Assembly: GCA_964450835.1 (NCBI GenBank)
Contig: CAYVEQ010000031.1
Coordinates: 1 to 19,848 of the forward strand
Direction: 5' to 3'
Source: Caccocola sp964450835
Lineage (GTDB): Bacteria; Synergistota; Synergistia; Synergistales; Synergistaceae
DNA length: 19,848 bases
The translations under genes and the position numbers were made by a program. Positions 7,323-14,363 of this stretch are shown here, piece by piece (position 1 is the first letter of the stretch; each line of letters opens with the position of its first letter). Below the pieces are notes generated by a model. It worked only from the letters and a program-made list of their open reading frames with translations, did not search any database and was not told the DNA's origin.

Positions 7323-8732
7323 ATGACAGGAAAAATCTACGCGCCGGACATGGAGTTCGGCGAATGGGAAAAATATACGAAAGAAGAGCTGGGCGAGCCC
7401 GCCTACCGCGCCGCGCAGATATGCCAGTGGCTCTGGCAGAAGCGGACGGACGACCCCGAGGGAATGACGAATCTCTCAAAGCCGCTGCGCGCCAAGCTCG
7501 CCGAGAAACTTGACTTCGCCTTCCCCGCGCTGGCATGCGAGCGGAAATCCGCCGACGGCACGCGCAAATTCTTATGGAAACTCCGCGACGGCGAGGCCGT
7601 CGAGTCCGTTCTGATGAAGCAGGACGGCAGGCTCACGGCCTGCATATCGACGCAGGTGGGCTGTCCCCTGCAATGCTCCTTCTGCGCCACCGGACTTTCG
7701 GGCTTTGTCCGCGACCTCACGGCGGGCGAAATTGCAGGCCAGGTGGGCGCGATAGAAAAAGAAACGAAACGCGAGATAAGCAACGTCGTCTACATGGGCA
7801 TGGGCGAGCCTTTTCTGAACACCGAAAACGTGCTGAAGTCGATAAGGATTTTGAACAACCCGAAAACGCGGGGTCTCGGCATACGCCGCGTCACTGTCTC
7901 GACCTCCGGGGTAATCCCCGGCATACGGGCGCTCGCCGAGTCCGGGCTGGGCGCGCGGCTTGCCGTGTCGCTGCACGCGGCGGACGACGGGCTGCGTGGC
8001 GCGCTGATGCCCGTCAACAACAGCTACCCCGTGGGGGAACTGCGCGAGGCCATTGTTGAATACCAGGCCAAGACAGGCGACCGCGTTACGATAGAATACG
8101 CGCTCTTAGGAGGCGTGAACGACAGCGTGGCACGCGCGCGCGAGCTGGCGCGCTATCTGCACGGGATACACGTCTACATAAACCTCATTCCTTTCAACGC
8201 GGTCGGCGGGCGCTACGCGAAGCCGGAGGCGGAAGACGTGATGCGTTTCAAGAGCGTCCTTCAGACGGCGGGATTCGAGTGCGAGGTGCGCGAGGAGCGG
8301 GGCGCCGACATAGAGGCGGCCTGCGGACAGCTCCGCAGAAAAGAGGGGCTTGCGGACGCGCCTTTCACGCCGGACTCGCACTCCGCGCCCAAAAATATCA
8401 TGGCGGAAGAGCGCGCCGCGGCACGCGCGGCGAAAACTCCTGCAAAAACCCGCGCCGGCGCGCGAAGCGGCGCGAAGAACAAAGGCGGCGACGCGGGACC
8501 GCGCGACAGAGGCGGCGACAAAAGGCAGGAGCCTCGCGAACCCGGCAAAGGCGCGGCCCCGGGCGGAAAGGAATCAAAGCGCGGAGAGAAGCCGCTCCGC
8601 GAATGGCAGGGCAAAGGCGCCCCGCGCGACAAAAAAAGCGGCGACACGGCGCGGCATCCCTTTGAGAGATTTTATCGGACTCGGGCGAAAGCGAAAAAGA
8701 GCAGCGGAAAAGCGGGAGGCGGAAAGAAATGA
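7323..8732 (+). CDS. rlmN: Dual-specificity RNA methyltransferase RlmN with long basic tail
   Basis: Radical-SAM enzyme that methylates C2 of adenosine in 23S rRNA (A2503 in E. coli numbering) and in some tRNAs (A37). The cluster cysteines are C114, C118 and C121 in CPLQCSFC. The two catalytic cysteines are C107 (in TACISTQVGC) and C334 (in EAACGQL). The GMGEP SAM motif is at 159-163. The start at 7323 follows GAGGGG at 7308-7313; a TTG at 7287 is less likely. The canonical enzyme ends near residue 340, but this protein runs to 469. The extra ~130 residues (341-469) are almost entirely Lys, Arg, Gly, Ala, Glu and Pro, with no hydrophobic core, and so are probably disordered and basic. The reading frame is clean to the stop and overlaps the next gene by 4 bases (ATGA), so the tail is not an obvious frameshift. 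Confidence 0.95.
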   Translation: MTGKIYAPDMEFGEWEKYTKEELGEPAYRAAQICQWLWQKRTDDPEGMTNLSKPLRAKLAEKLDFAFPALACERKSADGTRKFLWKLRDGEAVESVLMKQDGRLTACISTQVGCPLQCSFCATGLSGFVRDLTAGEIAGQVGAIEKETKREISNVVYMGMGEPFLNTENVLKSIRILNNPKTRGLGIRRVTVSTSGVIPGIRALAESGLGARLAVSLHAADDGLRGALMPVNNSYPVGELREAIVEYQAKTGDRVTIEYALLGGVNDSVARARELARYLHGIHVYINLIPFNAVGGRYAKPEAEDVMRFKSVLQTAGFECEVREERGADIEAACGQLRRKEGLADAPFTPDSHSAPKNIMAEERAAARAAKTPAKTRAGARSGAKNKGGDAGPRDRGGDKRQEPREPGKGAAPGGKESKRGEKPLREWQGKGAPRDKKSGDTARHPFERFYRTRAKAKKSSGKAGGGKK

Positions 8733-9109
8733 ACTTCCCCGTCTATCCGATCCTCTTTCTCGTGCTCGGGACGCTCGCCTTCGGGCTTGCTTTCCCTGTC
8801 ATGATAGCGTTCATCGGGCTGCTCTTCGCCTTCCTTGTGATATTCATCGTGCTGCGGCTGCTCAGGGGCGGCTCGACATTTACCGTCTACACATCGCGCA
8901 CCGGCCCGGGGCGTGAAGACGGGAGAGAAGCCTCGCGCCGCCGCGTATACGGAAAGAGCGAAGAACCCGCCCGCGCGCCGCGCGGCGAATACATAAACGT
9001 CGCGGCTGACGACGCGGAGATGGAAGAAGCAGTGGAAACGGTGGAACTCCCCGCCACCGCCCTCAGCAAAGAGGACGAAGACGGAAAAGAAAACGGCGGC
9101 CCGCGGTAA
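8729..9109 (+). CDS. Small two-helix membrane protein, unknown function
   Basis: Not recognised. The 126-residue protein starts inside the rlmN stop codon (ATGA overlap), so it is translationally coupled to it. Residues 5-46 are strongly hydrophobic and can make two membrane helices separated by a short turn near FPVM (22-25), ending at RLLRGG. The remainder (47-126) is hydrophilic: a basic stretch (about 55-85) followed by a very acidic one (about 90-122, rich in Glu and Asp). Length, composition and position argue for a real gene, and a good terminator follows its stop. Confidence 0.65.
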   Translation: MNFPVYPILFLVLGTLAFGLAFPVMIAFIGLLFAFLVIFIVLRLLRGGSTFTVYTSRTGPGREDGREASRRRVYGKSEEPARAPRGEYINVAADDAEMEEAVETVELPATALSKEDEDGKENGGPR

Positions 9110-9123
9110 GAGCGCCGCCATGC

Positions 9124-9168
9124 AAAAAAATTCCCGCTCCCGGCTTTATGCGGAAGCGGGATTTTTTT
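9124..9168 (+). terminator. Intrinsic terminator after the rlmN unit
   Basis: Stem TCCCGCT (9132-9138) / AGCGGGA (9155-9161), with three further inner pairs after a mismatch, is followed by seven T (9162-9168). The A run on the 5' side (9124-9130) would also give a T tail on the other strand, so it can work in both directions. Confidence 0.9.
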
Positions 9169-9398
9169 ATCTCCCGGCTGCGAGCCGCGACCATTGCGCA
9201 AACGTGTCCGATGTTTCAAACTCTCGCGCAGGAAGCCGCGCGTTTCGGCAAAGTAAAAAAACGGCGCCGCATTGTCAGCCGCGCGGGAAAAATTTTTTAA
9301 GCCCCGCGCGCGTCAGGCCCTTTCCGGCGCTCCCTGAGCAGACCGCCCGTTCTGTCTTTCGCGAGCCGCTCGGCGAGTTCATATCCGCCCCTTTCTTA
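9169..9398. other. Intergenic, no feature seen
   Basis: Between the rlmN-unit terminator and the hexuronate promoter I see no coding frame with a ribosome site and no recognisable RNA. A plus-strand open frame crosses it, but it begins before the terminator hairpin and has no protein-like character. Confidence 0.5.
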
Positions 9399-9428
9399 TT
9401 GACAACGGGAAAAGAAAAGAGTTATATT
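9399..9428 (+). promoter_or_regulatory. Promoter of the hexuronate operon
   Basis: A perfect -35 TTGACA (9399-9404) is followed at 17-18 bases by overlapping -10 candidates TTATAT (9422-9427) and TATATT (9423-9428), inside an AT-rich GTTATATTATAAAAG. It is the only promoter-like site upstream of kdgK, about 110 bases before the start codon. Confidence 0.8.
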
Positions 9429-9450
9429 ATAAAAGCGGAAAATAGCCGAA

Positions 9451-9497
9451 ACGCCGTTCAGGCGTACTGAACATTAAGCGTGACGGGAATTTGTTCA
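9451..9497 (+). promoter_or_regulatory. Candidate operator palindromes upstream of kdgK
   Basis: Just downstream of the probable transcription start, ACGCC-GTTCA-GGCGT (9451-9465) is a perfect 5+5 inverted repeat. A second inverted pair, TGAACA (9468-9473) and TGTTCA (9492-9497), is centred about 24 bases further on, and GTTCAGG occurs twice (9456-9462 and 9493-9499). Position and symmetry suit repressor sites for a sugar-acid regulator (GntR, LacI or IclR type). No regulator gene is present in the window, so the protein is unknown. Confidence 0.4.
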
Positions 9498-9538
9498 GGA
9501 AGAATCTTTTCAAAGTCTGTATAAGGAGGCAGTAAACG

Positions 9539-10567
9539 ATGAAAAAAATCGTTACATTCGGGGAAATTATGCTTCGCCTTTCGCCGTGCGGCACAGACGT
9601 TCTCTTCCAGAGGCAGCAGCTTGAGGCTACCTTCGGCGGCGCCGAGGCGAACGTCGCGGTCTCTCTTGCCAATTACGGCGAGAACGCGGTGTTCGTTACG
9701 GCTCTTCCCGAGAACCCGGTGGCGGACGCCGCGATACGCGAGCTGAGGAGCTTCGGCGTGGACACGAAATATATCCGCAGAAGCGGGAACCGCGTCGGCA
9801 TCTACTACGCGGAAAAAGGCGCCTGCATGCGCCCGTCGAAGGTCATATACGACCGCGCCAACTCCTCTATTGCCGAAGTAAAGCCCGGAGACTTCGACTG
9901 GAAAGAGATTTTGGAGGGCGCGAAATGGTTCCACACGACCGGGATTACTCCCGCGGTCGCGGAAGGTACCGCGGCGGTAACGCTTGAGGCGATGAAAACG
10001 GCTCACGAGATGGGCGTGAAAATCTCCTGCGACCTCAATTACAGGAAGAAACTCTGGAAATGGGGCAAAACGGCGCAGGAAGTGATGGCCGAGCTGACAA
10101 AATATGTGGACGTCCTGATTGCCAACGAGGAGGACTGCCAGAAGTGCCTCGGCATAGAGCTTGACGTCGACGTGACCTCCGGCAGCCTCGACAGCGAAAA
10201 ATATAAGCTGCTGGCCGACCGCATCATGGAAATCTACCCGAACGTGAGCAAGCTCGCGGTCAGCCTCCGCGAGAGCATAAGCGCCGACATCAACAACTGG
10301 TCGGTGGTCATGGCCACGAAGGACGGCTTCTACACAAGCAAAAAGTACGAGATCCGCGACATCGTCGACCGCATCGGCGGCGGCGACTCGTTCGGCTCGG
10401 GCCTCATCTGGGGGCTTAACAACCTTGAAGGGCCGCAGGCGGCGGTTGAGTTCGCGGCGGCGGCCTCCGCGCTGAAGCACACGATATTCGGCGACTACAA
10501 CAGAGTCTCGGTCGCAGACGTCATGACCCTCGCGGGCGGCGACGCCTCGGGCCGTGTCCAGAGATAG
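9539..10567 (+). CDS. kdgK: 2-keto-3-deoxygluconate kinase (PfkB family)
   Basis: Phosphorylates 2-keto-3-deoxy-D-gluconate (KDG) to KDPG with ATP in the cytoplasm. It is a PfkB/ribokinase-fold protein of 342 residues, with the N-terminal FGGAEANVAVSLA block (32-44) and the C-terminal signature DRIGGGDSFGSGL (277-289), where D283 is the expected catalytic base. The family's usual GAGD is GGGD here, a common variant in KDG kinases. AAGGAGG at 9523-9529 gives a good start. The KDPG aldolase gene follows after 12 bases, which supports KDG over other sugars. It is the first gene of the operon. Confidence 0.92.
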   Translation: MKKIVTFGEIMLRLSPCGTDVLFQRQQLEATFGGAEANVAVSLANYGENAVFVTALPENPVADAAIRELRSFGVDTKYIRRSGNRVGIYYAEKGACMRPSKVIYDRANSSIAEVKPGDFDWKEILEGAKWFHTTGITPAVAEGTAAVTLEAMKTAHEMGVKISCDLNYRKKLWKWGKTAQEVMAELTKYVDVLIANEEDCQKCLGIELDVDVTSGSLDSEKYKLLADRIMEIYPNVSKLAVSLRESISADINNWSVVMATKDGFYTSKKYEIRDIVDRIGGGDSFGSGLIWGLNNLEGPQAAVEFAAAASALKHTIFGDYNRVSVADVMTLAGGDASGRVQR

Positions 10568-10579
10568 GAGGGTACACAG

Positions 10580-11542
10580 ATGAACGCGGTTCTTGAAAAA
10601 CTCGGACGCATCGGTCTGATTCCGGTAATCAAGCTCGAAACGCCGGACGACGCTCTGCCGCTCGGCAAAGCGCTTATCGCGGGAGGCCTCCCCGTGGCGG
10701 AAATCACATTCCGCACCGAGGCCGCGGCGGAATCGATAAAAATATTGGCGCGCGAGCTGCCGGAACTGGTGCTCGGCGCGGGCACCGTTCTCACGACGGC
10801 TCAGGTTGACGCGGCCGTCGAAGCCGGCGCGAGATACATCGTCACCCCCGGCTTCAATCCGAAAATCGTGGAATACTGCCAGAAGGCCGGCGTTCCCGTC
10901 ACACCGGGCGTAAGCTCGCCGAGCCAGATTGAGCAGGCTCTTGAAATGGGGCTTGGCGTCATAAAATTCTTCCCGGCGGAGCAGTCCGGCGGAGTCGCGA
11001 TGCTGAAAGCCTTCAACGGCCCGTACAGCGGAAAAGTTTCTTTCATACCGACGGGCGGGGTCGGCCCCAAGAACCTGCTGGATTATCTCACCTGCCCCAA
11101 CGTCTTCGCCGTCGGCGGAAGCTGGATGGTTCCGGCTGACGCGGTGAAGGCGCACGACTTTGAGAAAGTCGAAAAGCTCTGCCGCGAGGCGCGCCTGCTC
11201 TCGCTCGGCTTCTCGCTGCTGCACATCGGCCTCAACCACGACTGCGAAAACTGTGCGCTCGACGAGGCCCGCATGTTCGCCGCGATGCTCGGCATGCCCC
11301 TCAAAGACGGCAGAAGCTCCGCTTTCGTCGGCAAGTCCTTTGAGTTCATGAAATCAAAAGGGCGCGGCGCGAACGGACACATCGCGATAGAGACGCTCTC
11401 GGTCGAAAGGGCGCTTGAATGGTTCTCGGCTTTCGGAGTCGGCGCGGTGGAAGAGACCGTAAAGATGAAAGACGGCCGCATCTCGGTAGCCTACCTCGAC
11501 AAAGAAATCTCCGGCTTCGCCGTGCACCTGAACAGAAAATAA
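10580..11542 (+). CDS. eda: KDPG/KHG aldolase fused to a VOC (glyoxalase-like) domain
   Basis: Residues 1 to about 205 are a complete class I 2-keto-3-deoxy-6-phosphogluconate aldolase, splitting KDPG into pyruvate and glyceraldehyde-3-phosphate. E41 in EITFRTE is the general base, K129 in IKFFPAE forms the Schiff base, and the phosphate-binding TGGVG is at 158-162. Typical Eda proteins stop near 210, but this one continues to 320. The extra domain (about 207-320) has LLHIGLN, FEFMKS, GHIAIET and GFAVHL segments spaced like the beta-alpha-beta-beta-beta unit of the vicinal-oxygen-chelate/glyoxalase superfamily, with possible metal ligands H215, H267 and E271. I recall this fusion in other anaerobes, but I know of no assigned role. 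The ribosome site AGGAGG (10566-10571) overlaps the kdgK stop. Confidence 0.9.
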   Translation: MNAVLEKLGRIGLIPVIKLETPDDALPLGKALIAGGLPVAEITFRTEAAAESIKILARELPELVLGAGTVLTTAQVDAAVEAGARYIVTPGFNPKIVEYCQKAGVPVTPGVSSPSQIEQALEMGLGVIKFFPAEQSGGVAMLKAFNGPYSGKVSFIPTGGVGPKNLLDYLTCPNVFAVGGSWMVPADAVKAHDFEKVEKLCREARLLSLGFSLLHIGLNHDCENCALDEARMFAAMLGMPLKDGRSSAFVGKSFEFMKSKGRGANGHIAIETLSVERALEWFSAFGVGAVEETVKMKDGRISVAYLDKEISGFAVHLNRK

Positions 11543-11554
11543 CGCCGGCCGAAA

Positions 11555-11583
11555 GGCGGGGAAGGCGCGATGCTTTCCCTGCC
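11555..11583 (+). other. Intercistronic hairpin between eda and the alcohol dehydrogenase gene
   Basis: GGCGGGGAAGGC (11555-11566) pairs with GCTTTCCCTGCC (11572-11583) in a 12-pair stem with two G-U pairs and a 5-base loop. The tail TGTTTAT is only weakly T-rich, so partial termination, mRNA stabilisation or processing are all possible. Confidence 0.55.
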
Positions 11584-11610
11584 TGTTTATGGATTTAAGG
11601 TGATTTGCCG

Positions 11611-12798
11611 ATGATGAACAGTTTTACCTATTTCGCGCCGACGAAAATCATTTTCGGACGGGGAGCCGAAGAGAAGACAGGCGATCTCGTAAAGGAGTTC
11701 GGCGGCAAAAAGGCGCTTCTGCACTACGGTGGCGGCAGCGCGGAACGCAGCGGCCTCCTTTCGCGAGTGCGCGCGTCGCTTTCGGCGGCGGGCGTCGGCT
11801 TCGCCGAACTCGGCGGGGTCGTGCCGAATCCGCGACTCTCACTCGTATATAAAGGCATAGAGCTTTGCCGGCGCGAGGGCGTCGACTTTATCCTCGCGGT
11901 CGGAGGCGGCAGCGTGATAGATTCCGCGAAAGCCATCGGCTACGGCGTCGCCGACAAAGAACACGGAGACGTGTGGGACTTCTATTCCCGCAAACGCGCG
12001 GCCGCGGCCTGCCTTCCCGTCGGTGCCGTGCTCACGATAGCGGCCGCCGGCAGCGAGATGAGCAATTCCACAGTAATCACCGACGAGAAAACAGAAAACA
12101 AACGCGGCTATAACTGCGACCTCGGCCGCGTAAAATTCGCCGTCATGAACCCCGAGCTCACCGCGACTCTCCCCGCATACCAGACAGCCTGCGGCTGCGT
12201 GGACATACTGATGCACACGATGGAGCGGTGGTTCACCGGCGGCCCGAGCATGGAACTGACCGACGGGATAGCGGCCGCGCTTATGCGCGCGGTTATAAAA
12301 AACGCGCGGATACTCGTGAAAGAGCCGCATGACTACGATGCGCGCGCCGAGATAATGTGGGCGGGCAGCCTTTCGCACAACGGGCTGACCGGATGCGGCA
12401 CAGACGGCGGCGACTGGTCGTCGCACCTGCTGGAGCATGAAATCGGCGCCATGTTCGACGTCGCTCACGGCGCGGGCCTGGCCGCGATCTGGGGAAGCTG
12501 GGCGCGGCATGTGTACAGGGCCGCCCCGGCGCGTTTTGCCCGCTTCGCCGTCGAAGTGCTCGGCGTGCCGCCCGCCGCGACGGACGAAGAAACTGCCGAA
12601 AAAGGCATTGCAGCGATGGAGGATTTCTATCGCGAACTTTCGATGCCGGTCTCCCTCCGCGAACTGGGGATTGCGCCGACAGAGGCTCAGATTGCCGAAA
12701 TGGCGCGCAAATGCGCGGAAAAATTTCCGAACGGCTTGGGCGCGGTGCGGCCTCTCTTTGAAAAAGACATGGCGGCCATTCTCTCGTCGGCGCGATAG
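11611..12798 (+). CDS. Iron-dependent alcohol dehydrogenase (BDH/YqhD type)
   Basis: Group III metal-dependent alcohol dehydrogenase, 395 residues, closest in style to butanol dehydrogenase/YqhD proteins, which reduce aldehydes with NADPH. The nucleotide-binding GGGSVIDSAKAIG is at 98-110. Expected metal ligands are D198 and H202 (in VDILMHTMERW), H272 and H286 (in SHLLEHE and DVAHGAG). The Shine-Dalgarno AAGGTGA (11597-11603) suits ATG 11611 or the adjacent ATG 11614; the TTG at 11605 lies too close. It sits inside the hexuronate operon. It may reduce glyceraldehyde, another aldehyde formed in the pathway, or a keto-sugar acid. The exact substrate cannot be read from sequence. Confidence 0.85.
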   Translation: MMNSFTYFAPTKIIFGRGAEEKTGDLVKEFGGKKALLHYGGGSAERSGLLSRVRASLSAAGVGFAELGGVVPNPRLSLVYKGIELCRREGVDFILAVGGGSVIDSAKAIGYGVADKEHGDVWDFYSRKRAAAACLPVGAVLTIAAAGSEMSNSTVITDEKTENKRGYNCDLGRVKFAVMNPELTATLPAYQTACGCVDILMHTMERWFTGGPSMELTDGIAAALMRAVIKNARILVKEPHDYDARAEIMWAGSLSHNGLTGCGTDGGDWSSHLLEHEIGAMFDVAHGAGLAAIWGSWARHVYRAAPARFARFAVEVLGVPPAATDEETAEKGIAAMEDFYRELSMPVSLRELGIAPTEAQIAEMARKCAEKFPNGLGAVRPLFEKDMAAILSSAR

Positions 12799-12828
12799 AA
12801 CGCCGCCCGGCCGGTAAGAAGGCTTTTA

Positions 12829-12849
12829 CAGGTTTTTACGAAAAACCTG
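12829..12849 (+). other. Perfect inverted repeat upstream of dctP
   Basis: CAGGTTTTT (12829-12837) and AAAAACCTG (12841-12849) form a perfect 9-pair stem with loop ACG, ending 13 bases before the dctP ribosome site. TTTTACA occurs on both sides (12824-12830 and 12854-12860). There is no T run after the 3' arm. It could stabilise or process the mRNA so that the binding protein is made in excess, or it could be an operator. Confidence 0.5.
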
Positions 12850-12876
12850 AATATTTTACAAAAGGAGTAACCTGCT

Positions 12877-13863
12877 ATGAAGAAACTGTTTGCTTTGTTC
12901 CTGGCGTTTGCCGCTGTGCTTGGAGCCGCTTTCTGCGGAGCCGAGGCGGCCGACAAGTACACGCTGAAGATCGGCACCTCACAGGCTGATCAGGCCTTCA
13001 TCTCGAGAGCCTATACGAAGTTCGCCGAGAGAATCACAGAGAAATCGGGCGGACGCATTGAGGCCAAAGTATTCCCGGCCGGGCAGCTCGGCGGCGACGA
13101 AGACATCCTCGAGCAGGCGATTCAGGGCGCGCCGGTGGCGGTCAACACGGACGCAGGCAGAACCTCGGCCTATGTAAAAGAGACCGGTATCCTGATGATG
13201 GCTTACTTCGCGGACAACTATGACGAATGCCTGAAGGTTACGCAGACAGAAACGTTTAAGAAATGGGAAGAAGAGCTTGCAAGCAAACACGGCATACGTG
13301 TCCTTGCTTTCAACTTCTACGACGGCCCGAGACATTTCATGACCAACAAGCCCATCAACACCCCCGCAGACCTTAAAGGGCTGAGAATCCGCACCATCGG
13401 TTCCGAAGTCTGCGTAGAGTCCATCGCCGCTATGGGCGCGACCCCCGTTTCCATGTCATGGGGCGAGGTTTACAACGGAATCCAGTCGAAGGCTATCGAC
13501 GGCTGCGAAGCGCAGAACACCTCCACCCTCCCCTCGAAGATTTACGAGGTGGCGAAGTACCAGAGCAAGACCGGCCACTTCCAGCTCCAGCAGGCTCTTC
13601 TCTGCGGCGAGGCGTGGTTCAAGACTCTCCCCGAAGATCTCCAGAAGCTCCTTGTCGAAACGGCGCATGAAGTAGGAACGGAGACCGCCGCCCAGCTTAT
13701 GGCGGAGGCCGAGGAGAGCGAGAAGGAAATGGCCAAGGCCGGACTTACAATCGTAGAGCCCGACACCGCTCCGTTCAAGGAAGCCGTAAAAGCGGCCTAT
13801 GAAAAGCTCGGATTCACCGAGCTGAGAGAACAGCTCTACAAGGAAATCGGCAAGACGAAATAA
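12877..13863 (+). CDS. dctP: TRAP transporter solute-binding protein DctP
   Basis: Periplasmic receptor of a tripartite ATP-independent transporter, 328 residues. The signal peptide is residues 1 to about 25 (hydrophobic, ending GAEAA). The mature protein begins KYTLKIGTSQ and shows KFAERITEKSGGRIEAKVFPAGQLG, LKGLRIRTIGS (167-176, with R172 the expected carboxylate-binding arginine) and the WGEVYNGIQSKAIDGCE block (195-211), all typical of DctP proteins. The start has AAGGAG at 12862-12867. Clustering with fructuronate and mannonate enzymes suggests a hexuronate or aldonate ligand. In E. coli the TRAP system YiaMNO transports 2,3-diketo-L-gulonate beside yiaK, and a yiaK-like gene is also present here. 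Confidence 0.93.
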   Translation: MKKLFALFLAFAAVLGAAFCGAEAADKYTLKIGTSQADQAFISRAYTKFAERITEKSGGRIEAKVFPAGQLGGDEDILEQAIQGAPVAVNTDAGRTSAYVKETGILMMAYFADNYDECLKVTQTETFKKWEEELASKHGIRVLAFNFYDGPRHFMTNKPINTPADLKGLRIRTIGSEVCVESIAAMGATPVSMSWGEVYNGIQSKAIDGCEAQNTSTLPSKIYEVAKYQSKTGHFQLQQALLCGEAWFKTLPEDLQKLLVETAHEVGTETAAQLMAEAEESEKEMAKAGLTIVEPDTAPFKEAVKAAYEKLGFTELREQLYKEIGKTK

Positions 13864-13880
13864 CGCCGGACTTTCGGGCT

Positions 13881-14363
13881 ATGAAACAGATTGAGGCATT
13901 GGTACTGAAAGCAGAGGAGCTCGCCACGAGCTCCCTGCTCTGCATAATATCCGTTCTGGTTTTTATTTCGGCGGTGGCCAGAACAGTCGGCCGTCCGATA
14001 AACTGGGCGCAGGACGTGGCGCTCCTTGCTTTCGCGTGGCTTACTTTCATCGGGTCGGACGTCCTCGCGCGGTCCGGCAAACTTATCAACATCGATATGG
14101 TCATCTGCAAACTGCCGAAGTTCGCGCAGAAAATTCTGGGCGTGATCTTCGATATTATGATCGTGTTATTCCTCGCGGTGCTTCTGTGCTACGGCTACAA
14201 GCTCGTCACGCAGAGCTGGCCACGCGTCTTCAACACTCTGAAACTGAGCTATGCCTGGTGCACGATGGCCGTTCCCGTCGGAGCATTCCTGCTTCTTACC
14301 ACAATGATTCACCGCACCTTCGACGACATCAGGAAACCCGTTGATGAATGGGGGAGTAAATAA
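13881..14363 (+). CDS. dctQ: TRAP transporter small permease DctQ
   Basis: Small membrane subunit of the TRAP transporter, 160 residues with four predicted helices (about 14-36, 46-62, 86-106 and 125-143), the normal DctQ topology. It carries the family-typical RPINWAQDVALLAFAWLTFIGS segment after helix 1. It starts 17 bases after dctP without a clear ribosome site, which suggests coupling to dctP translation. Its TAA overlaps the dctM ATG by one base (TAATG). Confidence 0.9.
   Translation: MKQIEALVLKAEELATSSLLCIISVLVFISAVARTVGRPINWAQDVALLAFAWLTFIGSDVLARSGKLINIDMVICKLPKFAQKILGVIFDIMIVLFLAVLLCYGYKLVTQSWPRVFNTLKLSYAWCTMAVPVGAFLLLTTMIHRTFDDIRKPVDEWGSK

Noticed and set aside
9120..9470. 116-codon plus-strand frame before kdgK
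   Set aside because: It starts just before an intrinsic terminator and crosses the promoter of the next operon; composition is not protein-like.
9458..11239. 593-codon open frame on the minus strand
   Set aside because: Antisense to kdgK and eda, both of which have clear catalytic motifs. No ribosome site or recognisable protein motif on the minus strand.
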